Of a DNA stretch of 64,000 nucleotides, positions 49,122-58,730 are shown piece by piece (position 1 is the first letter of the stretch; every line of letters starts with the position of its first letter). The DNA comes from Vibrio variabilis. GTDB taxonomy: Bacteria > Pseudomonadota > Gammaproteobacteria > Enterobacterales > Vibrionaceae. The notes beneath the pieces were generated by a model. It worked only from the letters and a program-made list of their open reading frames with translations, did no database searches and was not told the DNA's origin. A program made the translations under genes and the position numbers. Where the stretch lies: NCBI RefSeq assembly GCF_003263785.1, contig NZ_JYJK01000007.1, positions 124,001 through 188,000 of the forward strand, in the 5' to 3' direction.

Positions 49122-49865
49122 ATGAAGTTTGTGGTTGATACACACACGCATACCTACGCCAGCGGTCATGCTTACAGCACCATTACCGAGAATGCTCAGG
49201 CAGCAAAGGCCAATGGATTGGAAATTCTATGTACTACGGATCACGCAGAAACCATGCCCGGTGCTCCCCACTTTTGGTTTTTCTCAAACCAACGAGTGAT
49301 CCCTAGGTTTCTTTCTGGTGTGGCAATCATTCGTGGTATTGAAGCCAATATTCTGAATACTCAGGGCGAAATTGACGTCAACCCTACGTCATACAAAGCG
49401 CTCGACTGGATCATTGGCAGTTTTCATGAGCCTGTGTTCAAACCGACGAGTAAAGAAGAACATACCGAAGCACTTATCAACGTGATTAAAAGTGGCAATA
49501 TCGATGCGTTAGGTCATTTGGGAAACCCAAACTTTGACTTTGACTTCGAGGCCGTAGCAAAGTGCGCTGCGGAGCATCATGTTGCCATTGAGATTAATAA
49601 TTCAACACTTAAGGGACATAGCCGAGTAGGGAGTGTTGACCGTTGTTATGAGATTGCCAGAGCAGTGAAAGCGGCAGGCGGGTATATTACGACCGGGAGT
49701 GACTCTCACTTCTATGACACAATCGGTGAGTTCGAACTGACGCGCAAACTCCTAGTTGAAGTAGAAATGCCGGTAGAGAAAATCATTACCGCGTCTGCAC
49801 GCCAATTTCTCGACTTCTTAGCGCTTAGAGGCCGAGAGCCTATCGCTGAGTTCAGCGATTTATAA
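49122..49865 (+). CDS. ycdX: YcdX-type PHP-domain phosphatase
   Basis: 247 residues. The PHP metal ligands are visible: [15 protein letters not shown] at the start, [30 protein letters not shown], a DALGHLGNP stretch and GSDSHF near residue 190. YcdX is a three-zinc phosphatase, linked in E. coli to swarming. GAGGAGAG ribosome site. Single gene. Confidence 0.92.
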   Translation: MKFVVDTHTHTYASGHAYSTITENAQAAKANGLEILCTTDHAETMPGAPHFWFFSNQRVIPRFLSGVAIIRGIEANILNTQGEIDVNPTSYKALDWIIGSFHEPVFKPTSKEEHTEALINVIKSGNIDALGHLGNPNFDFDFEAVAKCAAEHHVAIEINNSTLKGHSRVGSVDRCYEIARAVKAAGGYITTGSDSHFYDTIGEFELTRKLLVEVEMPVEKIITASARQFLDFLALRGREPIAEFSDL

Positions 49866-49947
49866 GCAAAGCGGTGTAGCGTAAACGTTACATGTTTTGA
49901 TGCAATTTTTTATCCCGTTGTTGCAGGAACTTCGAGTACAATAGCCA

Positions 49948-49971
49948 AGACCTCAGGAAGCTGGGGTCTTT
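49948..49971 (+). terminator. Probable terminator after ycdX
   Basis: AAGACCTC / GGGGTCTT stem (one G-T pair) with 8-base loop, then TTGCTTT. Confidence 0.6.
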
Positions 49972-49991
49972 TGCTTTCAAAAGGATATAGA

Positions 49992-50426
49992 ATGACAACG
50001 ACAGCGCTTATAAAAACCAAAACGCTCGCCAAACCACTACAACTTGTTAGTCTTATGACGCTATGCTTTGCTATCTCTACATCAGTAATGGCGTCAGGTG
50101 GTGTTGATCTTAAGAAGAACATGCAAGCGATGAAGCTCGCCTTCAAGCAGGCCGCAGAAGCGCAGACTGTAGAAGCGATGCAAACACCGATTGCCGAGCT
50201 TGATCAATTGATTGCCGATTCAAAACAAGGCGATTACCCACCTGAAAAAGCCGATCTTTACTTAGAAGGCTTCAAAAAACTTTCGCTAGCAATCGACAAT
50301 GTCGATGCGGAGCTTAAAAAGGGCGACTTAGAGGCGGCTAAGGAGTCTTTGCGTGAAGTCGATAGCCTACGTCTTGAATATCACGACAAGCGCAACCCGA
50401 GTATTTGGAAGAAGCTATTTGGTTAA
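49992..50426 (+). CDS. cybC: Cytochrome b562 family protein
   Basis: 144 residues from the ATG at 49992 (AAAAGGATA upstream). Signal peptide ending SVMASG. The mature protein is a four-helix bundle. The haem ligands are the Met in LKKNMQAMK at the start and the His in RLEYHDKRNP near the end. Periplasmic b-type electron carrier of uncertain partner. Ends in a strong terminator. Confidence 0.88.
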   Translation: MTTTALIKTKTLAKPLQLVSLMTLCFAISTSVMASGGVDLKKNMQAMKLAFKQAAEAQTVEAMQTPIAELDQLIADSKQGDYPPEKADLYLEGFKKLSLAIDNVDAELKKGDLEAAKESLREVDSLRLEYHDKRNPSIWKKLFG

Positions 50427-50449
50427 ATGAGTAGCACTTATACCAATTG

Positions 50450-50477
50450 AAAAGGAGCACCGAAGTGCTCCTTTTTA
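50450..50477. terminator. Bidirectional terminator
   Basis: AAAGGAGCAC / GTGCTCCTTT with CGAA loop, then T-rich. Between the convergent cybC and CoA-disulfide reductase genes. Confidence 0.9.
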
Positions 50478-50506
50478 CGTCGAGTTAAATAATGTTCGAC
50501 TGATGA

Positions 50507-52179
50507 TTAAGCTTGCGCAAACTTGTAGGTGCGGTAGCCACCAATCAAGTTACGAGCCTTGAAACCACTATTGACAAGCTGGCGATACGCCACGTTACCG
50601 CGTAAACCTACTTGACAGTAGATCACAATCTCTTTGTCTTTCGGTAGCTCATTCATGCGACCACGCAGTTGGTCAACAGGGATGTTAATCGCACCCTCAA
50701 TAAAGCCCACGTTTTCAAGTTCGCCAGGGTTACGAACGTCGAGCAGGATCTGATCTTCTGTCAGGTTATCAATCTCGTCGAAGTGGATTGGCGTTGCATC
50801 ACCTTTAAGGATGTTGTTCGCGACAAACGCTGCTTGGTTGATCACATCTTTCGCACTGCCGTACGGTGGCGCATAGGTAAGTTCTAAGTGTTGAAGCTGC
50901 TCAACCGTCATACCAGCGCGCTGTGCGACTGCCAGAACGTCGATGCGCTTATCGACACCATCTTTACCCGCGGCTTGCGCGCCTAGGATCTTACCTGTTT
51001 CAGGACTGAACAACATTTTTAAAGACACAATCTCCGCACCTGGGTAGTAACCCGCATGGCTTGCTGTGTGCACGTAGACTTTTTCGTAGGCAATGCCTTC
51101 ACGTTTCAGAACCTTCTCGTTTTTACCGACAGAAGCGACGGCGAGATCGAAGATCTTAACAATCGACGTACCTTGCGTGCCTTGATAAGTTTCAGAGCGG
51201 CCAAGCATGTTGTCTGCAGCCATGCGACCTTGGCGGTTCGCAGGTCCTGCTAAAGGAACAAAGCCGGATTTGCCTGTGACAAAGTCAGTATCTTCAATCG
51301 CATCACCGACGGCAAAGATTGAAGGGTCGCTGGTTTGCATGCTGGCGTTGGTATAAATACCGCCCAGCTCGCCAAGTTGCAGGCCGGCTTCTTTTGCCAG
51401 TTTAGTTTCTGGACGAACACCAATAGACATGATCAGCAGTTCGGTCGTCAATGTTTCACCGTTGTTCAGTGATAAAGTCAATTCACCGGTATTGCCATCC
51501 GCACTTTGCGCCGACGGAGTGAAATCGACAGATTCCAGTGCTGCGCCTAGACGAAGGTCAATGCCGCGCTGTTTGATCTCAGCGTGTGCAAATCCCGCCA
51601 TCTCTTTATCTACTGGCGTCATCACTTGATCCGCCATTTCAATCAGTGTGGTTTTAATACCAAGCTGATGGAAGCTTCCATCATTTCTAGTCCAATGAAA
51701 CCGCCACCAACAACCGTTGCGTGCTTTGGCTTGTTGGTCTGAATCGTCTGGATAATGCGATCCATGTCAGGAATGTTACGCAATGAATGGGTCAGTGGGT
51801 TGTCAACACCAGGGATCGCAGGGATGAATGGCGCAGCGCCTGGGCTTAGCAGTAGAAAGTCGTAAGATTCGGTATACTCGCTATTATCAATAAGGTTCTT
51901 GATAGTGACTGTTTTGTCAGCACGGTTAATGGATACCACTTCGTTCATCACACGTACATCGACATTAAATCGAGCTAGGAAGCTTTCAGGTGTTTGTAGC
52001 AGGAGCTTTGAGCGGTCTTTAATGTCACCACCAATGTGATAAGGAAGGCCACAGTTTGCGAACGATACAAACGGTCCACGCTCCAACATAATAATTTCAG
52101 CGTCTTCGCTTAAACGACGAGCACGAGCAGCCGCAGAAGCACCACCAGCCACACCACCTACAATTACGATCTTAGTCAT
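50507..52179 (-). CDS. CoA-disulfide / persulfide reductase with C-terminal rhodanese domain (frame interrupted near 51667)
   Basis: 557 residues after repair. N-terminal FAD site GGVAGGASAAARARR, redox Cys43 in FANCGLPYHIGG, NAD site VVGGGFIGLEM, then a dimerisation domain. The C-terminal 100 residues are a rhodanese with active Cys in YCQVGLRGN. The layout is that of NADH-dependent persulfide/polysulfide reductases (Npsr) and CoADR-RHD proteins. The frame breaks where minus-strand ATCAGC should read ATCCAGC, giving EASIQLGIKTTLIEMADQV. It reduces CoA persulfide or polysulfide to sulfide in the cytoplasm. Divergent from the ArsR repressor. Confidence 0.92.
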
Positions 52180-52258
52180 ACCTTACCTCATTACTTATCT
52201 TGGATACTTGTCCAAAGATGCATGTTAATCGTGAATGACAGCCACTATAAACACTATA

Positions 52259-52274
52259 ATTAGCTTTGTCTAAT
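52259..52274. promoter_or_regulatory. Operator palindrome ATTAG-N6-CTAAT, divergent CoADR/arsR promoter
   Basis: ATTAG-CTTTGT-CTAAT. The same 5+6+5 layout recurs three times before the RND operon at 53765-53831. Extra CTAAT half-sites lie at 52300 and 52315. Likely binding site of the ArsR repressor encoded at 52373. Confidence 0.7.
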
Positions 52275-52372
52275 ATATTTTAAACTAAATATAGTTTGGC
52301 TAATTAAGTATTGACTAATTTAATGGGTGTGTGGATAATGACGACATCAAATCAACACACAGAGGTAACAAA

Positions 52373-52666
52373 GTGAATTTACTGCAAATGAAAGATCGCG
52401 CAGTGGATGTAGCGGAAGTGCTTAAAACACTCGCCCATCCGGATCGCTTGTTCGTGTTGTGCCAACTAGTTGAAGGTGAACAGGGAGCTGGACAACTACA
52501 AGCAAATTCCAATTTAAGCCAATCGGCGTTTTCTCAGCATTTGTCTGTGCTGAAAAAAGCGGACTTGGTGACATCTCGAAAAGAGTCGCAACACGTTTAC
52601 TACGCACTCAAAGACGATCGCGTTGTTGGGCTTATACAGCAACTTCATAGTCTCTACTGTCATTAA
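52373..52666 (+). CDS. ArsR-family persulfide-sensing repressor (SqrR/BigR type)
   Basis: 97 residues from a GTG at 52373, chosen for AGAGGTAA upstream. Winged helix: EVLKTLAHPDRLFVLCQLVE, then NLSQSAFSQHLSVLKKADLV. It has only two cysteines, Cys30 (in LFVLCQL) and Cys96 (in LYCH), 66 residues apart. SqrR (Cys41/107) and BigR (Cys42/108) have the same 66-residue gap and form a tetrasulfide bridge with persulfides, which releases DNA. No metal-site CxC is present. It should repress the reductase, the transporters and probably the RND operon. Confidence 0.92.
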   Translation: MNLLQMKDRAVDVAEVLKTLAHPDRLFVLCQLVEGEQGAGQLQANSNLSQSAFSQHLSVLKKADLVTSRKESQHVYYALKDDRVVGLIQQLHSLYCH

Positions 52667-52695
52667 GAGTCCTCTTACTTTCTAGCTGTAGCTGG

Positions 52696-52735
52696 TTTAA
52701 CTTGCAAAATTTTTGGATGAATTTTGCAACTTAAA
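52696..52735 (+). promoter_or_regulatory. Large inverted repeat between arsR and the first YeeE/YedE gene
   Basis: Arms TTTAACTTGCAAAATT (52696-52711) and AATTTTGCAACTTAAA (52720-52735) match at 15 of 16 positions around an 8-base loop. No T-run follows, so it is not an ordinary terminator. It starts 29 bases after the arsR stop and ends 33 before the next ATG. It may be an operator, or an mRNA stem that sets relative expression within the operon. Confidence 0.45.
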
Positions 52736-52768
52736 TCAATTTTAAGTTTGAAATTCAAAGAGGTAGTT

Positions 52769-53185
52769 ATGGAATTTTCCTTCCCTTGGGCGTCTCTGCT
52801 CGGCGGTATGCTGTTAGGTGTATCGGCAACCTTGTTACTGATGTTTAACGGCAAAATTGCCGGCATTAGTGGCATTGTTGGACGTATTTACAAAGGTCGT
52901 AAAGGCGACACCAGCTGGCGCGTTCTGTTTGTATTGGGCATGATCTTAGGTGGTGTTGTTGTCGCCAAAGTGCTCAATATCGAACCCGCAGCGATGGTGG
53001 TGCCGACGCCGCTTGTACTCATTGCAGGTTTAATCGTGGGTATTGGTACTAAACTGGGCAACGGTTGTACCAGTGGGCATGGTATTTGTGGCATGGGGCG
53101 TTTGTCGAAACGTTCTATTGCGGCGACCATGACATTTATGGCCGTGGCAATGGCGACCACGACAATTATGCTACACGTACTTTAG
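52769..53185 (+). CDS. YeeE/YedE family sulfur transporter, first half-size subunit
   Basis: 138 residues from the ATG at 52769 (AAGAGGTAG upstream), with four helices. The motif GTKLGNGCTSGHGICGMGRL holds the conserved Cys pair of the Sulf_transp family, to which the thiosulfate channel TsuA/YeeE belongs. Half the size of TsuA and followed at once by a second half, so the pair probably forms one transporter for thiosulfate or another reduced sulfur compound. Directly downstream of the persulfide-sensing arsR. Confidence 0.88.
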   Translation: MEFSFPWASLLGGMLLGVSATLLLMFNGKIAGISGIVGRIYKGRKGDTSWRVLFVLGMILGGVVVAKVLNIEPAAMVVPTPLVLIAGLIVGIGTKLGNGCTSGHGICGMGRLSKRSIAATMTFMAVAMATTTIMLHVL

Positions 53186-53194
53186 GAGAAGACC

Positions 53195-53637
53195 ATGTTT
53201 CGTATTATTGCTTTGATTAGTGGTTTTTTGTTTGGTGCGGGTATGATCGTTTCCGGTATGGGCGATCCGGCTAATGTGATGGCATTTCTCGATATCTTCG
53301 GCCAATGGTCTCCAGACCTTGCGTTTGTGATGGGGGAGCACTTCTGGTATTCGCGCCAAGCTATTGGTTGATTATCCGCCGAAAACCAGAGCCAGTGTGT
53401 ACGGATCAGTTCTGTTTGACTGAAAACAAGAAAGTCGATGTTCAATTGCTAAGCGGTTCTGCACTATTTGGTTTGGGTTGGGGTATTGCGGGTATATGTC
53501 CTGGACCTGCTATCTCATCCATCGCCAACGGTAACATTGGGGTGGTTGGCTTTGTTCTTGCGATGCTTGTGGGCATGTTGATTGGTGATGTGTTGCTAAG
53601 CAAAAAAACACAAGTCGCGATGGCAAAGCAATCGTAG
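53195..53637 (+). CDS. YeeE/YedE family sulfur transporter, second half-size subunit (frame interrupted near 53334)
   Basis: 147 residues after repair. It begins MFRIIALISGFLFGAGMIVS and later has LFGLGWGIAGICPGPAIS with the matching conserved Cys. The G run at 53332-53336 has five G; six would give VMGGALLVFAPSYWLIIRRK and join the two parts. AGGAG ribosome site, 9 bases after the first subunit. A terminator follows, so arsR and the two subunit genes form one unit. Confidence 0.85.
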
Positions 53638-53683
53638 TGTTACAAACTACGACGAATAACTTTCTGAAATAAAGTGGAAATTT

Positions 53684-53714
53684 AAAGCTCGGTTGCCAAA
53701 CCGAGCTTTTTTAT
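53684..53714 (+). terminator. Terminator after the YeeE/YedE pair
   Basis: AAAGCTCGGTT / AACCGAGCTTT perfect stem with GCCA loop, then six T. It separates the ArsR unit from the RND operon, which therefore needs its own promoter. Confidence 0.92.
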
Positions 53715-53764
53715 TGCCTATAATTTGAAGAGCGACATACAACTTCAGTCACAAAAGCACATAA

Positions 53765-53831
53765 ATTAGCACTTTCTAAATAAAAGTATTAGACATTTCT
53801 AATTTACGCCTTTATATTAGGGTTAACTAAT
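53765..53831. promoter_or_regulatory. Three tandem operator palindromes before the RND operon
   Basis: ATTAG-CACTTT-CTAAA (53765-53780, one mismatch), ATTAG-ACATTT-CTAAT (53788-53803) and ATTAG-GGTTAA-CTAAT (53816-53831). Starts are 23 and 28 bases apart and the last ends 20 bases before the ATG. All share the layout of the site at 52259, which ties this operon to the ArsR repressor. Confidence 0.72.
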
Positions 53832-53850
53832 TAATGATAATGAGGTAAAC

Positions 53851-54855
53851 ATGAAAGTCAGCTTTCTCAAATGGGCAGTGATCGCCAGTGCTGTCATCGG
53901 TACAAGCGCCAATGCGTATGAAACCACCATTATTGAACGAAACACTATCGATTCGGTTGTAGAGTTAGATGCAACCGTTGAAGCCGTTAATCGCGGCACA
54001 CTGTCAGCACAAACGTCGGGTCGCATTGTGGCTGTTAACGCCGATGTTAACGATATCGTCAAGCAGGGTGATGTGCTGCTGGAAATCAGTGCTGAGCAAC
54101 AATCAGCTTCACTTGACGCTGCATTAGCACAACTCAACAGTGCCAACGCCCAAAACATTAAAGCGACTGCTCAGGTAAAACGCTACCGTGAGCTGTTCCC
54201 TAAAGGTGCGATCTCCAGAGAGCGTCTCGATGCCGCGGAAGCCGAAGCACGTTCATCTATTGCTGAAGTGAAGCAAGCGAAAGCGGCCGTAGCACAAGCG
54301 AAAGAGTCGTTAGGTTATACCAGCATTCGTGCGCCTTATACGGGTGTGGTTACTCATCGTTATGTCGAACTGGGTGAAACAGTAGCGCCTGGCAGTCAGT
54401 TAATGGCAGGCTTTTCACTGTCGCCACTTCGTGTCGTGACAGAGATACCTCAGCGCTATCGTGAAAAGGTCCAAGATGCCAGCCAGTTTTCAATCACGAC
54501 TTTAACTGGTGAAACGCTTGAGCCGTACGAGGCCAAATTGTTCAACTACGCTCATGAAAAATCTCGCACTTTCCATCTTCGTCTTGAGCTACTTGAACAG
54601 CCCAAAAACTTACTGCCGGGTGAATGGGTAAAAGTGGCGTTTCAACATGATGAAAAGCCCTCTATACAGATCCCAGAGTCCGCAGTCATTCGCCGCGGTG
54701 AGCTCAGCGTTGTCTACCGTGTAGAAGGTGAGCAGGTTTCAATGAATCCGGTACGTGTGGGTCAATCACACAATGGTCAACTAGAAGTGCTCAGCGGTCT
54801 TGAAGTGGATGATGAAATCGTCAGCGACGTAGTTAGCTATTTAGCTGAGAAGTAG
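53851..54855 (+). CDS. RND efflux membrane-fusion protein
   Basis: 334 residues. Signal peptide ending SANAYE, no lipobox. The biotinyl-lipoyl half-motifs are SGRIVAVNADVNDIVKQGD and SIRAPYTGVVTHRYVELG, with an alpha-helical hairpin between them (about 85-150) and beta-barrel parts after. It links the inner-membrane pump to the outer-membrane channel in the periplasm. The pump gene starts 8 bases downstream. Preceded by three tandem ATTAG-N6-CTAAT sites. Confidence 0.92.
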   Translation: MKVSFLKWAVIASAVIGTSANAYETTIIERNTIDSVVELDATVEAVNRGTLSAQTSGRIVAVNADVNDIVKQGDVLLEISAEQQSASLDAALAQLNSANAQNIKATAQVKRYRELFPKGAISRERLDAAEAEARSSIAEVKQAKAAVAQAKESLGYTSIRAPYTGVVTHRYVELGETVAPGSQLMAGFSLSPLRVVTEIPQRYREKVQDASQFSITTLTGETLEPYEAKLFNYAHEKSRTFHLRLELLEQPKNLLPGEWVKVAFQHDEKPSIQIPESAVIRRGELSVVYRVEGEQVSMNPVRVGQSHNGQLEVLSGLEVDDEIVSDVVSYLAEK

Positions 54856-54863
54856 GGGGCAGC

Positions 54864-57800
54864 ATGAGTCACAATACACCAGATGAAAAAATGGGGATCT
54901 CCGGACGTATAGCGGCTGCATTCCAAGCTTCAGCGATGACCCCATTGCTGGCCTTGGTTGGCTTGCTGCTTGGTTTGATGGCGATTGCCGTGACACCGAA
55001 AGAAGAAGAGCCACAGATTGATGTGACCTTCGCAGATGTCTACATTCCGTTTCCGGGTGCTTCACCGAGAGAGGTTGAGAGCTTAGTCACCAATCCGGCT
55101 GAGCAAATAGTGTCTGAGATTAACGGCATCGATAAGATCTATTCGTTCTCTCAGCCTGGCGGCGCAATGATTGTTGCAATCTTCGAAGTCGGCATTCCAA
55201 GAAACGAAGCTGTGGTTAAGATATACAACAAGCTTTACTCCAACAATGATTGGATGCCAGCAAACATGGGTGTAGGACAGCCTATTATTAAGCCTCGTGG
55301 TATCGAAGATGTTCCCATTGTAAACGTGACCTTGTCACCTAAATCGGAATCAGCAACCCTGCAAGAAATCACCAGTGTTGCTCATGGTTTGGAAACAGAG
55401 CTAAAGCGCATTCCAGGTACGCGAGATATCTATACGGTGGGTCGTCAGCCAACGATAGTCGATGTGAGGCTTGATCCTGCGAAAATGTCAGGTTACGGCG
55501 TCACAATTGATTCGCTCAACCAAATGCTGCCAGATGCCAATTCAGCATCACCTATGCTGAGTCTGACGCAAGACAATCAATCGATCCCACTGCAAATTGG
55601 TGAGTTTCTCACCAATGTCGATGAGGTTAAGCAGTTAGTGGTTGGCTTACACGCGGGTCAGCCTGTTTACCTCGCTGACATTGCCGACATTAACTTGGGG
55701 ACAGACACGCCAACGCAAGTTGTTTGGACCAGTGACAAGAGCGACATTAAACCAGCGGTAACCATTGCGATTGCCAAGAAAAGCGGTGAGAACGCCGTGG
55801 ATGTAGCGAAAGCAGTGGAAGAGCGCTTAGGCGAACTGGAAAGCACGCTGATTCCCGATAACATTCAAGTGGATGTGACTCGTGACTATGGTCAGACTGC
55901 CGCGGATAAAGCCAATACATTGATTGGTAAGCTTGCCTTTGCCACCGGCGCTGTGGTGCTTCTGGTTCTGGTGACGATGGGCGTACGCGAAGCGGTTGTG
56001 GTTGGTGTCGCCGTCATTATCACTTTGCTTCTCACCTTGTTTGCGTCATGGGCTTGGGGTTTTACTCTTAACCGCGTTTCTCTGTTCGCGCTTATTTTCT
56101 CTATCGGTATTTTGGTCGATGACGCCATTGTGGTGGTGGAGAATATTCACCGTCATATGGTGAAGGGCAAACAGAAGCTGGCGGAGCTTATACCTGGTGC
56201 CGTTGATGAGGTTGGTGGGCCGACTATTTTAGCAACATTGACGGTTATCGCCGCTCTGCTACCGATGGCATTTGTTTCTGGCTTAATGGGGCCTTACATG
56301 AGCCCAATCCCAATCAATGCTTCGATGGGGATGTTGATCTCGCTGATCATCGCATTTGTATTAACGCCATGGTTAGCACGCATTCTGCTTAAAGAGGGTG
56401 ATGCTCACGAAGAAGAGGTGAGCAGTAAGCAGTCGGCTTTCTTTAAAAAGGTGATGTCACCGTTTGTCGTTAGCCGAGTGCAAAAACGCAACCGACTATT
56501 ACTCGGAGTGGGCGTATTGGTGGCGATTGCTGTCTCCATGTGGCTGCCAGTACAGCAGCTTGTGGTGATGAAAATGCTGCCGTTCGACAACAAGTCAGAG
56601 TTCCAAGTGATTTTGGATATGCCAGAAGGCAACTCACTAGAGCGCACTCAACGTGTATTGTTTGAGTTAAGTGATGCGCTAAATGACGTCGAAGAAGTCA
56701 GTGACTATCAGATCTATGCAGGTACTGCAGCGCCAATTAACTTTAATGCTTAGTACGCCACTACTTCATGCGTCAAGCGCCGGAGAAAGGCGATATCCAA
56801 GTTAACTTGGTAGATAAGTCAGAGCGTGATCGTTCAAGCCATGAGATTGCTGTCGCGGTGAGACCAAAGTTGGTCGAGATCGCTCAGAAATTTGGTGGCA
56901 AAGTTAAAGTGGTTGAAGTGCCACCTGGTCCACCTGTTTGGTCGCCAATATTGGCAGAAGTTTACGGTCCGACTCAAGAAGTTCGCGAGCAAGCTGCACT
57001 GCAACTTAGAGAGATTTTCCGCGAAACGGATGACATTGTTGATGTCGACCTCTATCTACCAGAAGCACATCAGAAATGGCAGGTAGTGATTGATCGTAGT
57101 AAAGCATCGCGCCTTGGCGTGGCTTACTCATCGATTGTTGATTCTTTGGCGACCGCAGTAGGCGGCAAACCGGTGAGTTACTTGCACAGCGAGCAGAGCA
57201 AATACCCGATCCCAATCCAAATCCAGCTAAAGAAAGTGCCAAAGTGCGTTTGGAGCAGGTGATGAATATGAAGATCAACTCTGCATCAGGCACACAGTAC
57301 ATTCTCGCGGATTTGATTAAGGTCCGAGAGCAGGCAATGGACAACTACATTGTTCATAAAAACCTAGTGCCAATGATCATGGTTGTCGGTGATATGACCG
57401 GTGACCTTGATAGTCCTCTGTATGGTATGGCCGATATTTCATCGAGCCTTGCCGACAAAGGAATGGACGTTGAGCAGTACTTTGTTTCTCAACCTTCTGG
57501 ACTCAAAGGCATTGAGATCTTTTGGGATGGCGAGTGGACAATTACTTACGAAACGTTCCGCGACATGGGCATAGCGTATGCTGTTGGTATGGTCTTGATT
57601 TATCTGCTAGTGGTCGCGCAGTTTAAGTCTTACTTGGTGCCGCTGATTATTATGGCGCCGATCCCATTGACCATCATCGGTGTGATGCCGGGGCACGCAT
57701 TGCTGGGTGCACAGTTCACCGCGACGTCGATGATCGGCATGATCGCCCTAGCGGGTATCATTGTTCGAAACTCGATACTGTTGGTGGACTTCATTAACCA

Positions 57801-58050
57801 CCAGTTAAGAGATGGGATGGAGCTGGGTGAAGCGGTGATTGAGTCGGCTATCGTCCGTGCGAAACCTATCATGCTAACTGCATTGGCAGCGATGATTGGC
57901 GCTTTATTTATCTTAGATGATCCTATCTTTAATGGGTTAGCGATCAGTTTGATCTTCGGTATCTTCGTCTCGACAGTACTGACGTTATTGGTGATACCGA
58001 TTCTGTATTACGTCGCATTAAAACGCGGCATTGTAAAGGCGGCGGTGTAG
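54864..58050 (+). CDS. RND efflux pump inner-membrane subunit (frame interrupted near 56748 and 57230)
   Basis: 1062 residues after repair, the usual RND length. Twelve helices; helix 4 holds the proton-relay acidic pair in SIGILVDDAIVVVENIHRHM (about 415). Periplasmic loops start EEEPQIDVTFADVYIPFPGA. Break 1: AATGCTTAG should read AATGGCTTAG, giving FNGLVRHYFMRQAPEKG. Break 2: CTAAAG should read CTAAAAG, giving QLKESAKVRLEQVMNMK. It lies in an operon with rhodanese and DUF2892 genes, under putative persulfide-sensor sites. It may export sulfur adducts or compounds made under sulfur stress; that is inference. Confidence 0.9.
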
Positions 58051-58069
58051 ACACATCGTCATAGCACAG

Positions 58070-58097
58070 AGCTCCGTGTTGGCTGCGGAGCTTTTAT
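58070..58097 (+). terminator. Weak hairpin after the RND pump gene
   Basis: AGCTCCG / CGGAGCT stem with a 9-base loop then TTTTATTT. It may partly end transcription before the DUF2892 gene, which has its own operator-like site at 58110. Confidence 0.55.
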
Positions 58098-58109
58098 TTG
58101 CATACAAAT

Positions 58110-58125
58110 ATTAGCTATTTCTTAT
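58110..58125. promoter_or_regulatory. Near-match operator before the DUF2892 gene
   Basis: ATTAG-CTATTT-CTTAT, one mismatch to ATTAG-N6-CTAAT, with the same spacing. It lies 13 bases before the ATG at 58139. Confidence 0.45.
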
Positions 58126-58138
58126 TAAGAGGTTGATT

Positions 58139-58326
58139 ATGAAAGTTGAAAACGGTATTCGAATTCTCGCAGGGACCATGGTTTTGATCTCGCTATTACT
58201 GACTGCTACGTGAGCCATCATTTTGTCTGGTTTACCGTGTTTATCGGTCTTAACTTGATTCAAAGTGGCTTCACTGGCTTCTGTCCACCACGTAAATTGC
58301 TGCTAAAGCTTGGCCTAAAAGAATGA
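58139..58326 (+). CDS. DUF2892 membrane protein (frame interrupted near 58207)
   Basis: 62 residues after repair with two helices. It begins MKVENGIRILAGTMVLISLL and ends LIQSGFTGFCPPRKLLLKLG, where GFCP is the DUF2892 signature. The frame breaks where GCTACG should read GCTTACG. DUF2892 forms the membrane part of E. coli YgaP, which fuses it to a rhodanese; here the rhodanese is the next gene, so the pair looks like a split YgaP. AAGAGG ribosome site. Confidence 0.82.
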
Positions 58327-58394
58327 GTCGTGCTTGCTAGTGATGACAACGCGTCACGCAATACCAGATAAAACAACAAAGTGGGGAAGTCACC

Positions 58395-58730
58395 ATGTTT
58401 AATTGGATTACACGTCTTTTTGGATCCAACAATTATGCACAAACCATACAGGACTACTTAGATCAACAAGCGGTTCTGCTGGATGTGCGTTCGCCGCAAG
58501 AGTTTGCGAGTGGGCATATCGATAATGCCAAAAATATTCCACTGGATGCGCTAGCGACAAGAGCAAACCGAGAGCTCAAAACATCGGCGCCGCTTATCGT
58601 TTATTGCGCGTCCGGCATGCGCTCGCGCGCGGCTGTTGGTGTACTAAAGAGCCAAGGGTTTAGCCAAGTTGTTAATGGTGGCAGCGTGCACAAGCTTGCC
58701 GGTGCGGTAAGGAGTTGGAATGCCAAGTAG
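58395..58730 (+). CDS. Single-domain rhodanese
   Basis: 111 residues. It has LLDVRSPQEFASGHIDNAKN and the active loop IVYCASGMRSRA with catalytic Cys at about residue 71. No signal peptide, so cytoplasmic sulfurtransferase acting on persulfides or thiosulfate. It overlaps the TolC-like gene by 11 bases, so efflux and sulfur transfer are translationally coupled. With the DUF2892 gene it resembles YgaP cut in two. Confidence 0.9.
   Translation: MFNWITRLFGSNNYAQTIQDYLDQQAVLLDVRSPQEFASGHIDNAKNIPLDALATRANRELKTSAPLIVYCASGMRSRAAVGVLKSQGFSQVVNGGSVHKLAGAVRSWNAK

Noticed and set aside
52696..52735. Terminator after arsR
   Set aside because: The stem is AT-rich and no T-run follows, so the downstream transporter genes are probably still transcribed from the arsR promoter.
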